Assembly (NCBI GenBank): GCA_021442155.1 | Contig: JAKCPB010001442.1 | Coordinates: 20,911-84,910, forward strand | Origin: Cymbidium sinense | Taxonomy: Eukaryota > Streptophyta > Magnoliopsida > Asparagales > Orchidaceae | Length of the DNA stretch: 64,000 bases | Reading direction: 5' to 3' | Shown here: positions 48,363 to 60,799 of the stretch, piece by piece | Layout of the letters: every line of letters starts with the position of its first letter | How positions within the stretch are numbered: position 1 is the first letter of the stretch | The notes under the pieces: generated by a model | The model's database searches: none | Told to the model about the DNA's origin: nothing | The model's input: only the letters and a program-made list of their open reading frames with translations | Translations under genes and position numbers: made by a program

Positions 48363-49575
48363 CTTGTGGATTCATCTGGCTTGGCAAATATAAGTCTGCT
48401 ATGCATTCTTTCAAGACAATCATTGCTAATCGACGGAGGCCCTAGGTCTGTTCAATTTGTTGCACATCCAATGGGTCACCCCAATAATTATTCCTTACTT
48501 TGGAGATGTAAGTCTACTACGCTTTGTTTAGCAAAGCTATTGCACTTTGAAAGGCACCCCTTAAGTTGGATTGTCCTACCCTTCAGCCAGTAGACTAGCC
48601 CTTTGGATCGATAAATCTAAGATAGGCCAAGGCCGACATAGCCCCTTCTCAGTGCGGTCCATCGTACAATGATGGGATCCATCAAATGAAATTAAAACAA
48701 ATGAAAACAAACCAATTCAAATTAAAAAAATCATTGAAATTAATGAAATTAATCTTAACTACTTTTGAGTTGACATAAGTCCCCTAGTGGCATTCACTCA
48801 AGTAGCCCCACTAGGTCGGGTTCAATTTATTGCGGATCCAATAGATCACCCAAGCTGATCCCTGCTTTGAAAGATGTAAGTCTACTATGCTTTCTTCTAA
48901 GTATAGCCATTGCAATCCAATAGGCAAACCACTTAGGTCAGATAGTCCTACCTTATGCCTAGTAGACTATCCCTTTGGATTTGTAAATCTGAGATAGGTC
49001 AAGGCCGGCATAACCTCTTCTAAGTGGGTCCATCCCACACTGAAAGGGTCCATAATAAATAAATTTGAAACCAACCTTCTAAGTGGAGTTAAATTAAAAT
49101 ATATTGAACAAACCAAACTTCTCTTTAGCGAAGGTGCAAATCAAATTAATCTTTCCAGTGGAGCCATAAGAAATACCATCAAACTCTTATCCCAATGGAT
49201 AGCCCGAACCTGCTTCCCTAGTGGAATGTTCACATTCCCAATCAATAGCAGATTATAGATTCTAATCCTGAATGGATACACACCCAAACAAATCATATTC
49301 ATAATCAAACTCAAATCCATATCCTCAGTGGATAGCTTGAACTTCTTCCTAGTGGAAGGTTCACATACTCAATCCCCCATGGATTCCATCTGGCTCTCTT
49401 ATGCCCTTGGGATAAAGAGAGCTACTTTGCACTTAGATCATGATTCTATCTACCTTTTGGGTTTAGGTATAAATCATTTTCATTAGTGTTTGCAATCTTT
49501 TTGATGTTGTTGATCGCCCGCCAATACATGCGGTGTGCCTTGTCAGCTACACCACACCTATTGGGGTGGTCCTTT
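46641..49575 (+). other. Relic D: noncoding 3' region with many module copies
   Basis: The longest and clearest copy of the gypsy 3' noncoding region. At least nine copies of the GATGTAAGTCTGCTA-GCTTTCTTC core occur (near 47164, 47430, 47557, 47777, 47886, 48003, 48390, 48504, 48873), usually followed by CATTGCACACC-type and AGGTTGGTTGG-type parts. It ends ACACCACACCTATTGGGGTG then GTCCTTT just before the LTR-like start. No gene is visible. Confidence 0.6.
48279..48362. repeat. (AT)n microsatellite with one phase break
   Basis: About 83 bases of alternating A/T with one AATA phase change near 48332, embedded in the 3' noncoding region of D. Confidence 0.95.
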
Positions 49576-52080
49576 TGTTGACCTCACTTTTGGAGTGAGT
49601 TTTCAACCTCCTCTTCTTAGATTGAGGAACCTTCTAAACACTAAGGTTTCTTTAGTCATAAGACACTTCTAGAGAGTGGGTGAACACTTTACCTAAGCCT
49701 AGAGAATTAGAAGGGTTAATCATAGGATTAGGCCATGCCTTAGGGACTTAGAAAATCACCTACCCTATACAAACCCAATCCATGTACACCTTTTAAATTC
49801 AATTCAAATCCAAATTTCCAACCAAACCTCAAACTCAATTTCAAATCCAAATCCAAGTCCAAACTCAATTCCAAATGATAGAAACCCAAGATCAAAACTT
49901 GAAATCCTTCCCAAGCTCTTTAATCAACCTTCACGAACTTAGCAAATTTCCATCCAATTCAATCCAAACTCAATTGATTTTCTTATAAATCAATTGTACC
50001 TTCAATTATCTTCTCAAATATAAATGAAATATAAATTCAAATAGCCAAAACCAAATCCAAAATCAAATCAAAACCCAATTTAAACCCTTTAAGCCATTTC
50101 CTTGAACTTGGCCAAAACCCATCTAAATTAAGCCAAAATCAATGGATTTTCTCTTGAATCAATCATTCCTTCAATCATCTATCCAAATATAAATGAAACC
50201 TACAATCATCCAGTCAAAACAAAATCAACCCAAGTCAAACCCAACCTAGCCCATTTGACTTGAAATATTCAAATGAACCAAAACTCATTTGAATCCAAAC
50301 CAATTGTAGTTGAATTTATATATCAATCTTAAATCTATATATAAACTCAACTAAATCAAGCCAACTAAATCCAATTGGTTCACTTGACCCAAAGTGGCCA
50401 ATTTGACCTACATGAACCAAAATCCAATTCAATCCAAATCAAAGTGAATTAAGCCAATCCAAACTTCATCATGATTGTTGATCACCCTAGGATGATCAAT
50501 TGATATAAATTGGGTCAAACCAAGTCAACCCTTTAGCCTATATAAACCCAAACTAGCCAAATTGCAACCTAAGCCAAATTCATTGAAACCAATGATTTAA
50601 ATCAACCCAAAATCAATATTTAAACATGACTTGACCTTCAATTGAGCTAAACCTAGCCCAGTTGGCCCTCTTGACCCAAGTTAACCTAAATTGACATAAA
50701 GGGTCAAATTAGACTAAACCCAAATTAAATCAAACCGAAGCATACAATCCTCTCCAAATAGTAATATGAACTTGACCTAATCCTTAGTTTGACCCAATTT
50801 CACCAATTGGTCAACCTAACCCATTTTGACCCAATATGACCCAAATGGGTCAAATTGAGCCAAACCTAACCAAATGAACTCCAAATGAAATGAAATTTGG
50901 TCCAACTCACTTTTGACTCATTTCAAATCTGCCTAAATCAAATTCAATATCAAATGACCACTCTACCTTTGGGCTAAGGGTATCACATAAGACAAAACAC
51001 CCATATAAATGGTCATTTCTCTTCCTTGGCCACTTGACACTCATCGATTGGTCCACCTAGGCTCCAAGGACACTGCCCAACCTAACCCAAGAGGTGGTTG
51101 GGTGAGCCATGACTTATGGGGAGGTGAAATCACCTCCCATTTATCATTAGAACACTTGGAATGAAGGACCTCCACTTCCATTCGCTAGGACACCCACTTG
51201 TCCTTCATAGAAGTCACCTCCTATTCATTGGGAAACCAAATTAAGCCACCTAAGGAGAATCCCAACCTCCTCAAGAAAAGGACACCCACTTGGAGCCAAA
51301 AATCACCATGAATGAGGTGATTTTCGGCCATTGTAAGGAGACAGGAAATACATAGGCAAGAGCTCTTCCTCACACACTCATTTCACTCTCCAAGAGCTTC
51401 CAAAACAACTAGCAACTTTCCCACTTGGTTTTGAGTAAAAGCCATCAAAATCAACATTCTCGGTGAGGAAGTGGCAACCATTGGTGGATACTTTATTCTA
51501 AAGTGAAGTAAGAGCCCAAACCCATTCTAAAGCTTCTTCATCCACTCAAGAGCATGCTCGGATCATCACCACCACCAAAAATCAATCCTGGTGAGATAAT
51601 TTTCTAAAATTGTAGTCGGCCTTAGGTTCTTTTATTTGTAATGGTTTTTGCTCAATTTTAGGAATTTTCTTTATATTACCCTTGCATTTTTTATTTTACA
51701 TCATCCCCATGCATTTGGAGTGATTTTCAGAGTAGATCACTGGAAAATTGAGCCTAAAATAAAGTTTTTCATTCAATTTCTTTACAAGAATCACAAAAAT
51801 TATGCCTAGAATAGTGTTCCATCCATTTCTTGTGCCAGATCGCCTGACAACCATCTGATCTCCTGTTGAGGGAGACGAACAATTCAAATTGTGTGGATCT
51901 CACAGCTCTAATTAATGGATCATGCGGCTCAGATCATGCGGATCGTGTGTATCGATCTGGACCATTCGATCCATGATTAGATAGTCAGATCTGATCCATG
52001 CATCCCTATTCGCATTCCCACTCATCTTCTGAGGTGGCATCGCTCCAGCCAGTCCCATAGTACCACGTGGCACTGCATGG
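49576..52080 (+). mobile_element. LTR-like segment of relic D (LTR3)
   Basis: It starts TGTTGACC at 49576 preceded by CCTTT, as LTR1 and LTR2 are. It shares the TTGACC/GGTCAA-rich section (50380-50870) and two ATAAATGAAA units, and is closer in sequence to LTR0 than to LTR1. The end is uncertain: the TTACCCCTCA end of LTR1/LTR2 is not visible, and I placed it before the AT-rich segment that begins near 52080. Confidence 0.55.
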
Positions 52081-53871
52081 TCCAATTAGCACTACGCAAG
52101 CACTGACTAGGTTAAGTAAGAAATTAAGGATTTTATGCTTTTTAAAAATTAATTAAAAACACCTAAAATTTTAAAAATTCACAAAAAATAAAACACTTAA
52201 CTAAAAATTAAAAATAAGGGCTCATTGGATTTATCTTTTCGAGACGAATCTAATGAACTCAAAAGCCCCAAAATTTATAGAATATTATGAGCTTAATTTA
52301 AGCTTTAGTGAAAATTAAATTTCATTAATTAAACTATAAAGACACATCAAATTGATTTGAAATTCTCTAAGATAAAAATTGAATGTAAAATCTACCTTCC
52401 ATAAAAATTTCAAGTCAAAAGGATTTATGAATTGGGAGATATTGCATTCTGAAGTTCAAATAGTTAAAATAAATTAATAGACTTTATAAAAATCATGGAA
52501 AATCATTTAAATCAGCTAAAACTTTGGAAAATTATAACAAATCATAGAAAATCATAAAAATGCAAGTAATAATTTATTTTGAAGGTATTTAAGAGGAGAT
52601 TCAATTAAAATTGATCCCAATTAATTTTGAATAATAATTAAGGCTTAATTTAAGTTTAATTAAAAATATAATTAGCTTAATTACTCTAATTAATTACCTA
52701 AGTAATTAAACCCAAACTTTTTGAGGTTGATTAATGGGATGACCTTTGTGTCCCATAATTTTCTTGGTATTTATTGCTTGGTTAATTAGGGAAATTGGTT
52801 ATCTTAACCTTAATTACTTTCCTAATTAATTAATATTCTAAATAGTAAGAAAATCATTAATTAAGCTTGCTAATCATTTTAAAATAGTGAATGGGCATGG
52901 AGAATGAGATTGGGACCTCTTTCCCAATCTTTTCCCTAAGTCCATTTCACTTGAATAAATTAATTAAATTTGGGATTAATTGATGGTTTAATTCATTAAT
53001 TAAATTGCTTAATTAATCAATTTGAAACTATAATCACATGGAATCTTAATTAATCAATTCATTGGTAGATCTTTAGGTGTTCAATATCCTAAAGACATTT
53101 AAGGAAATTATGGTTAACCCACATGTGTGGGAAAACCATGAAAGTACTTAATTAAGTTTCTTAACTTAATTAATCACTAATTGTGAGCCAATTGCATTAG
53201 GCCTCTTTCATTTCTTAGGTTCATTACTGATTTAATTTCCAATGTATGTACATATCATGTTGGATCATAATTACTTGGTTAATTAAATTAAGGCAATATA
53301 GGTAAGGGTTAATTAATGTATTTAATGCATACACAACCTAATTAACCCATAAAATCAACTAAATTACTTTTCATTAAACCAAATTAAATCACAAACATGG
53401 GAATGGGTTAGGATCAACAAATTTTCCTCATTTCTTCAAACCAAATCAAATATGAAATTGAAAGTGATAACTAAAAGTGTTGGTTTTCTTTAAATGCTTT
53501 TATTTGATTTGATTGTCCTTAGAATTAATTTAATTGAATGAAATCACATGTTTATGCTCATTCATTCCTTTTCAATCATGTTAAATGTTGTATGTCATTT
53601 GAAATCACACATTCATCTTTTCAAAATTAATTAAGTCAAATGGGTTTCCTTTATGTCAAGCTTGCATGTGTTGATTTAATTTATAATATGTGTGGCTATT
53701 ATCACTATTAAATCCAAACATATTTTCCAAAGCTTATAAATGAATGGTTACATATGCTATGAATGCAAGTTATAAATACATAGGAGATGCATGTGATTAT
53801 AGCTTAAATGTATGAAGTGAAGCTCCTTTCAATTTATTCATGTATTGATTTATGTAAGTGAGAATGTTAAT

Positions 53872-54490
53872 GGGTATATAGTCTGACATCCCAAAATATG
53901 AGGCTTTAGTTAGCCCCAAGGAGGTTATTTGATTAGCTCACTTCCTAGTTTAACAATAATGGCACTCCATTTGATTTCATTCTTATGTATTTCAATACTA
54001 AAATTTGGATGAGGCTTTAATTCATATACATAAATGAATCAATCAAATTAAATATCAATTTTTTTGCATGATTTTCATTCTCCAAATTATGAATACATGT
54101 GTATGTATCTAAGAAAAGTGGTATATAGTTTGACATTCCTATGAGGTTTTAGCTAGCCCTAAGGAGGTCATTTGATTACCTCACTTCTCGGTTTAACAAA
54201 GGCACGTACTTTTTATGTCTTTTATACATACATGTGTGTATTTAATTAGAGAATGGTAATCCTTCCTTTTAAAAAAATACATGCATTTGCAATTGTTCAA
54301 GTGATTGAATTAATTGATCATGTGATTTGGAGCTCTCTTTCTTATGTTCATGCATGTAAATTTACATATGGTTTGAATGTAATGGTATATAGTCGGATAT
54401 CCGGAATATGAGGCTTTTAGCTACCCAAGGAGGTCATTTGATTACCTCACTTCCTTGGTTAACAATGACACACTTGTTTAATTTCATCCT
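53872..54490 (+). repeat. Local triplication in the leader-like segment of D
   Basis: A block GGTATATAGT then TATGAGGCTTT-like, TAGCCC-AAGGAGGT and ATTTGATTA-CTCACTTC occurs at 53872, 54120 and 54384 (spacing 248 and 264). The homologous segment of C has a single copy near 30498. Confidence 0.7.
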
Positions 54491-55568
54491 ATGTATTTTT
54501 TGCATAAGAATTTATATAGAGCCTTAAATTAATATGAAAAAAATAATTCAATCAGAGAAGAAATATAAAGCTTCAAATGTACATACTCACATCCATCATT
54601 CAAGTATGCATGTTACATGTGATGGAGAGGAATGATTTAGCATGTCATGTGATAGTTTTTCAATTAGATTAATCTTAAGAAGCATTTCACATTGAATAGA
54701 ATTATTTAAAGTGAACCTAAACTTTGGATTAATCTAAAATGAGTAATAAGCCATTCACTAAAGAGAACTAAATCAAATTAATATTCTTTAGAAAGTGGTT
54801 TAAGGTAGGATGAAAAAGGCCAACCTCTTTTCTTCTCTTACAACACTTAGTTATATGTGGGTTATATGAAACAAAAGAAAACACAAATTAAAACTTGCAA
54901 ATTAATTAAAGAACTTGAAGTGAAACCACCCTTTAAGTTGAATCTTTCTACACTTAGAAAATCTTAACTCTAAAGCCTAGTTAGACATACCACACAAGCC
55001 TTAATACACACACATTAGATTAAGTCACCACTTCTAGCCTTATGTTAGATGGTGCATGGTGTGATGTGTTATATTTTGTGATGTATTATTTTAGATTGGA
55101 TGTTAGGGTGTATGTTTTATAGACTAGATGGTGTGATTAGCCTAATCATATTTTTTTTGTAAGGGATTATGTTTAAGGGATCACAAAAAATAAATATAAA
55201 TGCTCTTTAGGTTGCTTAAGCCCCTAAGCATAATCCATGTTAGACGATTGGGCTTACCCATATGTGGGTGTTAAGTCCAAATTATAAATATAATTTCATG
55301 GGTTGTATGTGTCTTTAGCTAACACTTATCTTATTGGTGTAGTTAGATTTACTTTTTTTTTAATGTAATTTTACATTAGAATTAGGATTAGCTATGGGGG
55401 ATAAGGATGAGCATTGGCTAGAAGTTTATCATGGGAGGCCATGTGAAGCCTTTGAAGTGGAGCAAACCAAGTCAAAGAAGAAGGAAGATACATGAAGACA
55501 TGAAGACCCACCCTTAACATTTATCATTTGTAAATTATAAATTATTCTTTTATGTACCAGTTGTATAA

Positions 55569-55587
55569 GGGTAGAGCTCGGCTACCC
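55569..55587 (+). other. Conserved hairpin GGGTAG-AGCTCGG-CTACCC (copy D)
   Basis: Identical over 19 bases to 31848-31866 and at the corresponding place in the homologous segment. Confidence 0.65.
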
Positions 55588-57006
55588 ATTTTTCTTTTCA
55601 GGTTGTATGGCACCCAATCGCATTGGCCTGTTATTCTTTTACATTAGCTATAAAATTTGTTTGATGTTGTGTTTAAAGTGCACAATTAGGATGGCATGCT
55701 TTTCTTAGTTTCTTTATTTGTTTGATGTTTGAATGTGTGGCCTTGAATGCGATTAGGCTCTTAGAAAAAAAATTAACCTTTCTTTAACTACAACTCATAA
55801 GTTTTAAACAATTCATAACCTCACATAAAGCCTATGACATGAATCAAGATAATTAAAAGATTTAGTAACCCTTATGAATGTTGAATGGCCAACAACATGC
55901 ACATCATATTATTTCACTCTTAAAAAAAAGGGATTTCCATCCTTGCAAGATGGGGAATGCTTGACTGTGAGGGCATCCTTTGTGTTGGAAAACACTTTCT
56001 TGTTGATTTAGACAACAACCTTATTTTCTCATGCATGTAAATCAAAAAGCCTTTGTCAAAATAAAGTGTCAAAATAAATAAAATATGAAAAGATGTTACA
56101 TTAGACTAAGTCATATGCTCATACCACTCATGCTCTAGTCTCTTAGGGAGTGGGTTTAAGGACTTTAGTTTCTTTCTAATTAAGCAACAACCTAACTAAT
56201 CTTGCAAATCATATGACCAGACTTCTTAGATTTAAAGCATAGGGGGTGTTAGGGTCCACCCAGATGGTTGTAAGTCTAGAAATGATGGTTTATCCTCTCT
56301 TATGGAGTTAAACCATATGCCTATTTTCACTTAGATTTAGGTTGTGCTTTAGCTTATGCTAAAGCTCCCTATATATAGGATCCAAGGTGGTTGTTTCTTT
56401 CAGGCTACAAGCATAAATCCTTACCTCTTAGGCATCTCCACAATCTTGTGTTGTTGGATTACAAGTCCTAGCTTTCTAATGAAATGTCAACTTTAACAAA
56501 ATTGATCTTCTCTTCAATTTCAAAATTCTAAAGTCCAATTATAGGATAGGTTGAAATGCTCACTAGGTTTCCTAGTATCAAGAGCATTCATTTGTTTCCT
56601 TTGGCTTAATAAGTCTTCTCCTTGAGTTTTCCCACTTAATTTTCCAATACAAATAATCCTTTGATAGTCTAGCCTTGAAATCTTTTGAGACTTTAATTAC
56701 TACTTTAATCAAGAGTATTCTTAAGGGATTCACATCCCTTAAGAAGTAATTAACTATGGAGGCTTGCCTCCATAAGGAACTTAATGAACCTGGCTTAATA
56801 TAAATGCTACTTTACTTTTCCATGTAAAGTAGGGGAAAGATCTCTAGTACATTTGAAGACCCATCATGCCTTAAGAGTCCTTATTAGGTGATTAGGTCCA
56901 TTATAGGGTAATGATTTCTATCTTTTGAGATAGTGCATCTTTCTTAATGTCATACCGATCATTTCAATAAGTACCCCTAAGATCATGTGGTGTCCCACAT
57001 CTCAAA

Positions 57007-57412
57007 AATAAACACCACACACACCAAGTTTTTTGAGACACAAGTGACGACATAGATAAAAAATGAGCATGCATAGAGCAAATCAAAAACCAAGAACCAT
57101 CTCCATTGTAAAGACACAGTTCCATAAGTTGCAGATCAGATTGACTGTTCTTTAATTTCTCCAGTTCCCATTAGAACTACCTTGGCCTCTCAAGTAGCGG
57201 GATCGACCATTATATCCTTGATCTCTCCCTCCGCCACCACCATGGCCAGCCTTCCCGCTCTCCCACTTCCATAACCACCACTCACCACCACCTCCATATC
57301 CACTAGCACCTCTAGATCCCCACCACCATTATGATAACCCCACCTCACCTTCTCCACCACCAGATCTAGATGAGCCTGAAGTGATGTTCTGTCATCAAGG
57401 TTCCCCCATTCT
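57007..57412 (-). pseudogene. Glycine-rich RNA-binding protein 3' fragment, copy 2
   Basis: The minus strand begins next to CCCTAAGAATGGG with NLDDR (family NLDGR), runs through frame-broken glycine-rich sequence (GGYGSGRAG in one frame), and ends GRDQGYNGRSRYLRGQ then GSSNGNWRN and a TAA at 57152-57154. The remaining 57007-57151 is 3'UTR. This copy best shows the protein's C-terminus. No RRM start, promoter or intact frame exists. The left edge abuts relic D. Confidence 0.72.
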
Positions 57413-57745
57413 TAGGGTTTAGGGGTTTTAGGTTTATTAGGTTTTAAGGTTTAGTTAATTTCTTAATTTATTTAGTTACTTTAGGTTTAGGTTTAGGGTT
57501 TGGGGTTTAGGGTTTAGGGTTAGGGTTTAGGTTTAGGAGGTTTTGTTTTTTTGGTTTAGGTTTGGTTTGTTTAGGCTTTAGGGTTTAGGATTAGTTTAGG
57601 GTTTAGAGTTTTAGGGTTTTTTAGGTTTAGTTTAGGGTTTAGGTTTTTATAGTTTGTGTTTAGGGTTTAGGGTTTAGATTAAGATTAGGGTTTAGGGTTT
57701 ATATTTTTTAGGGTTTACGGTTTAGGGTTTAGGTTTTTTATGGGG
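57413..57745 (+). repeat. Telomere-like array (TTTAGGG type)
   Basis: Mostly near-canonical TTTAGGG with insertions and deletions, between GRP copy 2 and the 3' end of LINE unit 4. Confidence 0.85.
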
Positions 57746-59545
57746 GAAAGTTAGAATTTTATTATAAAAGAAAAGATACAATGTCCTGGTAAAGCTATAA
57801 GATTCAACTACTCTCAGAGATACAAGAAACCTAAAGAGCTAAACCCCCATCTAAGTACATTAGAAAAAGAAAAGAAAATAAAAGAGCAAATACAATAGTT
57901 AAAAATCATAAGAGAAGAAGACATAGAGTAAGACTAAAATAAATGCTTAAAATAGTAAAAGGATGAGTCAGCAGCAGTTCATGATTCCTTTGAGAAAGTA
58001 AGATAAGCAAGATCCACAACAATAGCACTTAGGTTGACTGAGTAATGGCCATTCCCTCTTCAAAGTTCCAACCTATAAAAGAAATCTGCAAAACACTACA
58101 AAGGCAAAAGTCATAGCTAAAAAGGATAAGGATGGAGAGAGGAAAAGGATAGAGCTGAGAAAGAGAAGGCTCAGGCTCAATTTGGATCATCCCAAGGGGC
58201 AACAATACATATGAGCATCCAAACTTCATAAAGAAGGATTACAATCATATGTAATGCTACCAACTAGAGAGAAGAGGTGAGTAACATCAAAGCCATCATA
58301 GCAAGCATACCTATTTTAAGTAAACATCCAAGGCTAGGAGTCCGTAGAGTTCCAGATCCTGCACCATTAAACAAAGAGCAACCGACCAGCAACTAGGCAA
58401 CCAAACCACCAAAAAAACCACAATACTAATCATAATAACCTAGAGAGAGGCTAAAACAAAGAAACACCAACAAAACCATTATCCAAATACCCATCCAAGC
58501 TCCAAACCAAGGAAAACCAAAACCAACCATCAGCAAGCACGAGACCCATGCTAATTAATAGAGAAATAGCCAACAAAACCAAGATAGGAGCCCTCAAGAC
58601 AAACTACCAACTAGTAGCAGTCACCAACACAAACTAGGGTTAGCAACCATAAATGACTAAATAAGTCATAAATTAAACCATAAACTGAAGGAAACATAAG
58701 ATGCAACTGGTGAAAATCACCAAGACAAAATAACAAAAAGAAGGCCAAAGCGCCACCAACCCGATACCAAAAAGTCCAATCCAAAAGGATCAACAAAGGT
58801 TCGATCAACATAGCAAAAGGCTCCAACAAATTGTCCAAGAAGAAGGAAAAGACCAACAAGAAAAAAATCAACCAACCAAGATTCCAAGGACAAAAAGTCC
58901 TCCAACCAAACCAGCTAAGTAAAATAGCCATAAGGCAAACCACTGAGAACAACCCATCATAGTAACAAAGGAAGCATCCCCAAGCCAAGGAAAGTAGAAA
59001 CCAACAAAGCACCACACAATAGAGGTCCAAAGAAGCACAACCACCATAGAAAGGCAATATAGAAAAGCAGACCACTCAAAAACTAAACTTCCCTAGCAAA
59101 AAAAAAGACTAACCTGATAGAAAGCATAATAACAACATAAAACTCAATGCACCCAATAGAGGCTAATACTAAGAATAACCAAACATAAAACCAAGGCAAA
59201 AGAATGATCCATAAAACAATAAGAATGGGAGGCAATCCCCAAAAAGTAGCCAAGAAACTCTCCAAAATAAGGCTAGAAAGGCAACACCAATAGTAGTTCC
59301 CACTAGGAAGGCCACCCATCCAACCATGAAAAAACAAAAGTAATTCAAGTTCAAGAGGAGAGGCAACAAAACAAATCAAAAAAAATAGAATAAAGCTAGA
59401 GAAAAACATGTCATCCACTAACAACCAGTAATAAGAGAAGATAGTAGCCACCGTGACTAAAAAAAAAACCAAGCCAACCTAAGTTGGAAAGATAAGAATC
59501 ACCGCCAACCTAAGAGGTCAAAACATAACCCAGCAAAATGTAAAA
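57746..59545 (-). mobile_element. LINE unit 4: 3' end only, inserted in telomere-like DNA
   Basis: Only 3'UTR is present. The family block is near 58165-58260 (GGCTCAGGCTCAA, GAGCATCCAAACTTC, GAAGGATTACAAT) and the remainder is A/C-rich on the plus strand. The 3' end on the minus strand reads CTTTCCCCCATAAAAAA then CCTAAACCC, and the 5' edge (about 59545) also meets telomere-like repeats. Long minus-strand open stretches here (58611-59472) are translations of low-complexity DNA. Confidence 0.65.
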
Positions 59546-60790
59546 AATAAGTTTAGGGTTTTGGTTTAGATTTAGGATTTAGGTTTAGGTTTAGGTTTAG
59601 GTTTAGGGTTTAGAATTTAGGGTTTAAGGTTGGGGAGGTTAGCTATTTAGGTTTGGTAGTTGAGGTTTAAAGGGGGGTCAGCATTTAGAGGTTTAGGGGG
59701 GTCAGTTTGGAGTAGTGGTATAGTTTAGGATTTAGTATGAGGGCCTGGGGAGGGTCAGGGTGTGATCAGGTAGGTTTGTAGGTTTAGGAGTGAGGAGGGC
59801 TCAGGAGGTTTAGTCAGGGATCAGAGATCAGGATAGGGTCAGTAGGTGGAGTTTAGGTTTAGGGTGGTAGGGTCAGGTTTAGGGTAGGGTAGTGTCAGTT
59901 GGGCTTAGGGTTTAGGTTGGGCTTTTTTAATTTTAAAATTAAGCAAAAGATTTAGGTTTATTTAATTTATTTATTTTATTTATTTTAGTTTTTTTATTTC
60001 TATTTTATTTTATTTTTATTTTATTTAGTTTAGTTTATTTTATTTTAGTAGATTTTTTTTAATTTAGTTTATTTTTTAGGTTTAGGTTTAGGTTTAGGTT
60101 TATTTTTAGTTTATTTTATTTTTATTTTATTTTTTTAGGTTTAGTTTTATTTTTATTTTTAAGTTTAGGTTTAGGTTTTATTTTATTTTTTTAGGTTTAG
60201 GTTTTAGGTTTTATTTTAGGTTTATTTTAGTTTTATTTTTAGTTTAGGTTTAGGTTTATTTTAGTTTTTTTTATTTTATTTTAGGTTTAGGTTTAGGTTT
60301 TATTTATTAGTTTAGTTTAGGTTTTATTTATTTTAAGTTTAGTTTATTTTATTTTATTTTTATTTTTTTTTTTTTTATTTAGTTTAGGTTTTATTAATTT
60401 TATTTTATTTTAGTCTTTATTTTTTTATTTTATTTTTTTAGGTTTAGGTTTAGGTTTCTTAATTTATTTATTTTTTTATTTTATTTTGGCATAGGTTTTT
60501 TATTTATTTTATTATTAGGTGTTATTTAGTTTAAGTTTAGATTTTTAGCTTTTTAGGGTTTAGGGTTTAGGGTTAGTTTAGGGTTTAGGGTTTAGGGTTT
60601 AAGGTACAGGATTTAGGGTTTAATATTTAGGGTTTAGGGTTTAGGGTTTAGGTTTTAGGGTTGAGGGTTTAGGGTTTATTATTTTAGGGTTTAGGGTTTA
60701 GGTTTTAGGGTTTAGGGTTTAGGGTTTTTAGGTTTAGGGTTTAGGTTTATGGTTTTTATTTTAGTTTTAGGGTTTTTGGTTTTTTTTAAT
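59546..60790 (+). repeat. Telomere-like array with canonical edges and degenerate core
   Basis: Canonical TTTAGGG variants occupy 59546-59930 and 60550-60770. The middle (59940-60540) is TTTATTTTAGGTTTAGG-type and starts with an AAATTAAGCAAA mark near 59935. A GGGTCAG-variant patch lies near 59690-59890. There is no coding content. Confidence 0.8.
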
Positions 60791-60799
60791 GAGAAAACA

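Larger units (their letters stand above)
52081..56996 (+). other. AT-rich leader-like segment of relic D
   Basis: Homologous and collinear with 28870-33290. Shared landmarks are GGGATGACCT then TTTCTTGG near 52735, the hairpin at 55569, TAGGGGA-containing AAGTAGGGGAA near 56828, and CCCATCATGCCTTAAGAGTC near 56865. It stops at GTGTCCCACATCTCAAAAAT just before GRP copy 2. It contains no gene that I can support. Confidence 0.55.

Noticed and set aside
58611..59472. Minus-strand stretches of 154 and 129 residues with membrane-like composition
   Set aside because: Same cause as in unit 1: they lie in the 3'UTR of LINE unit 4, have no homologous frame in units 1-3 and no start context.
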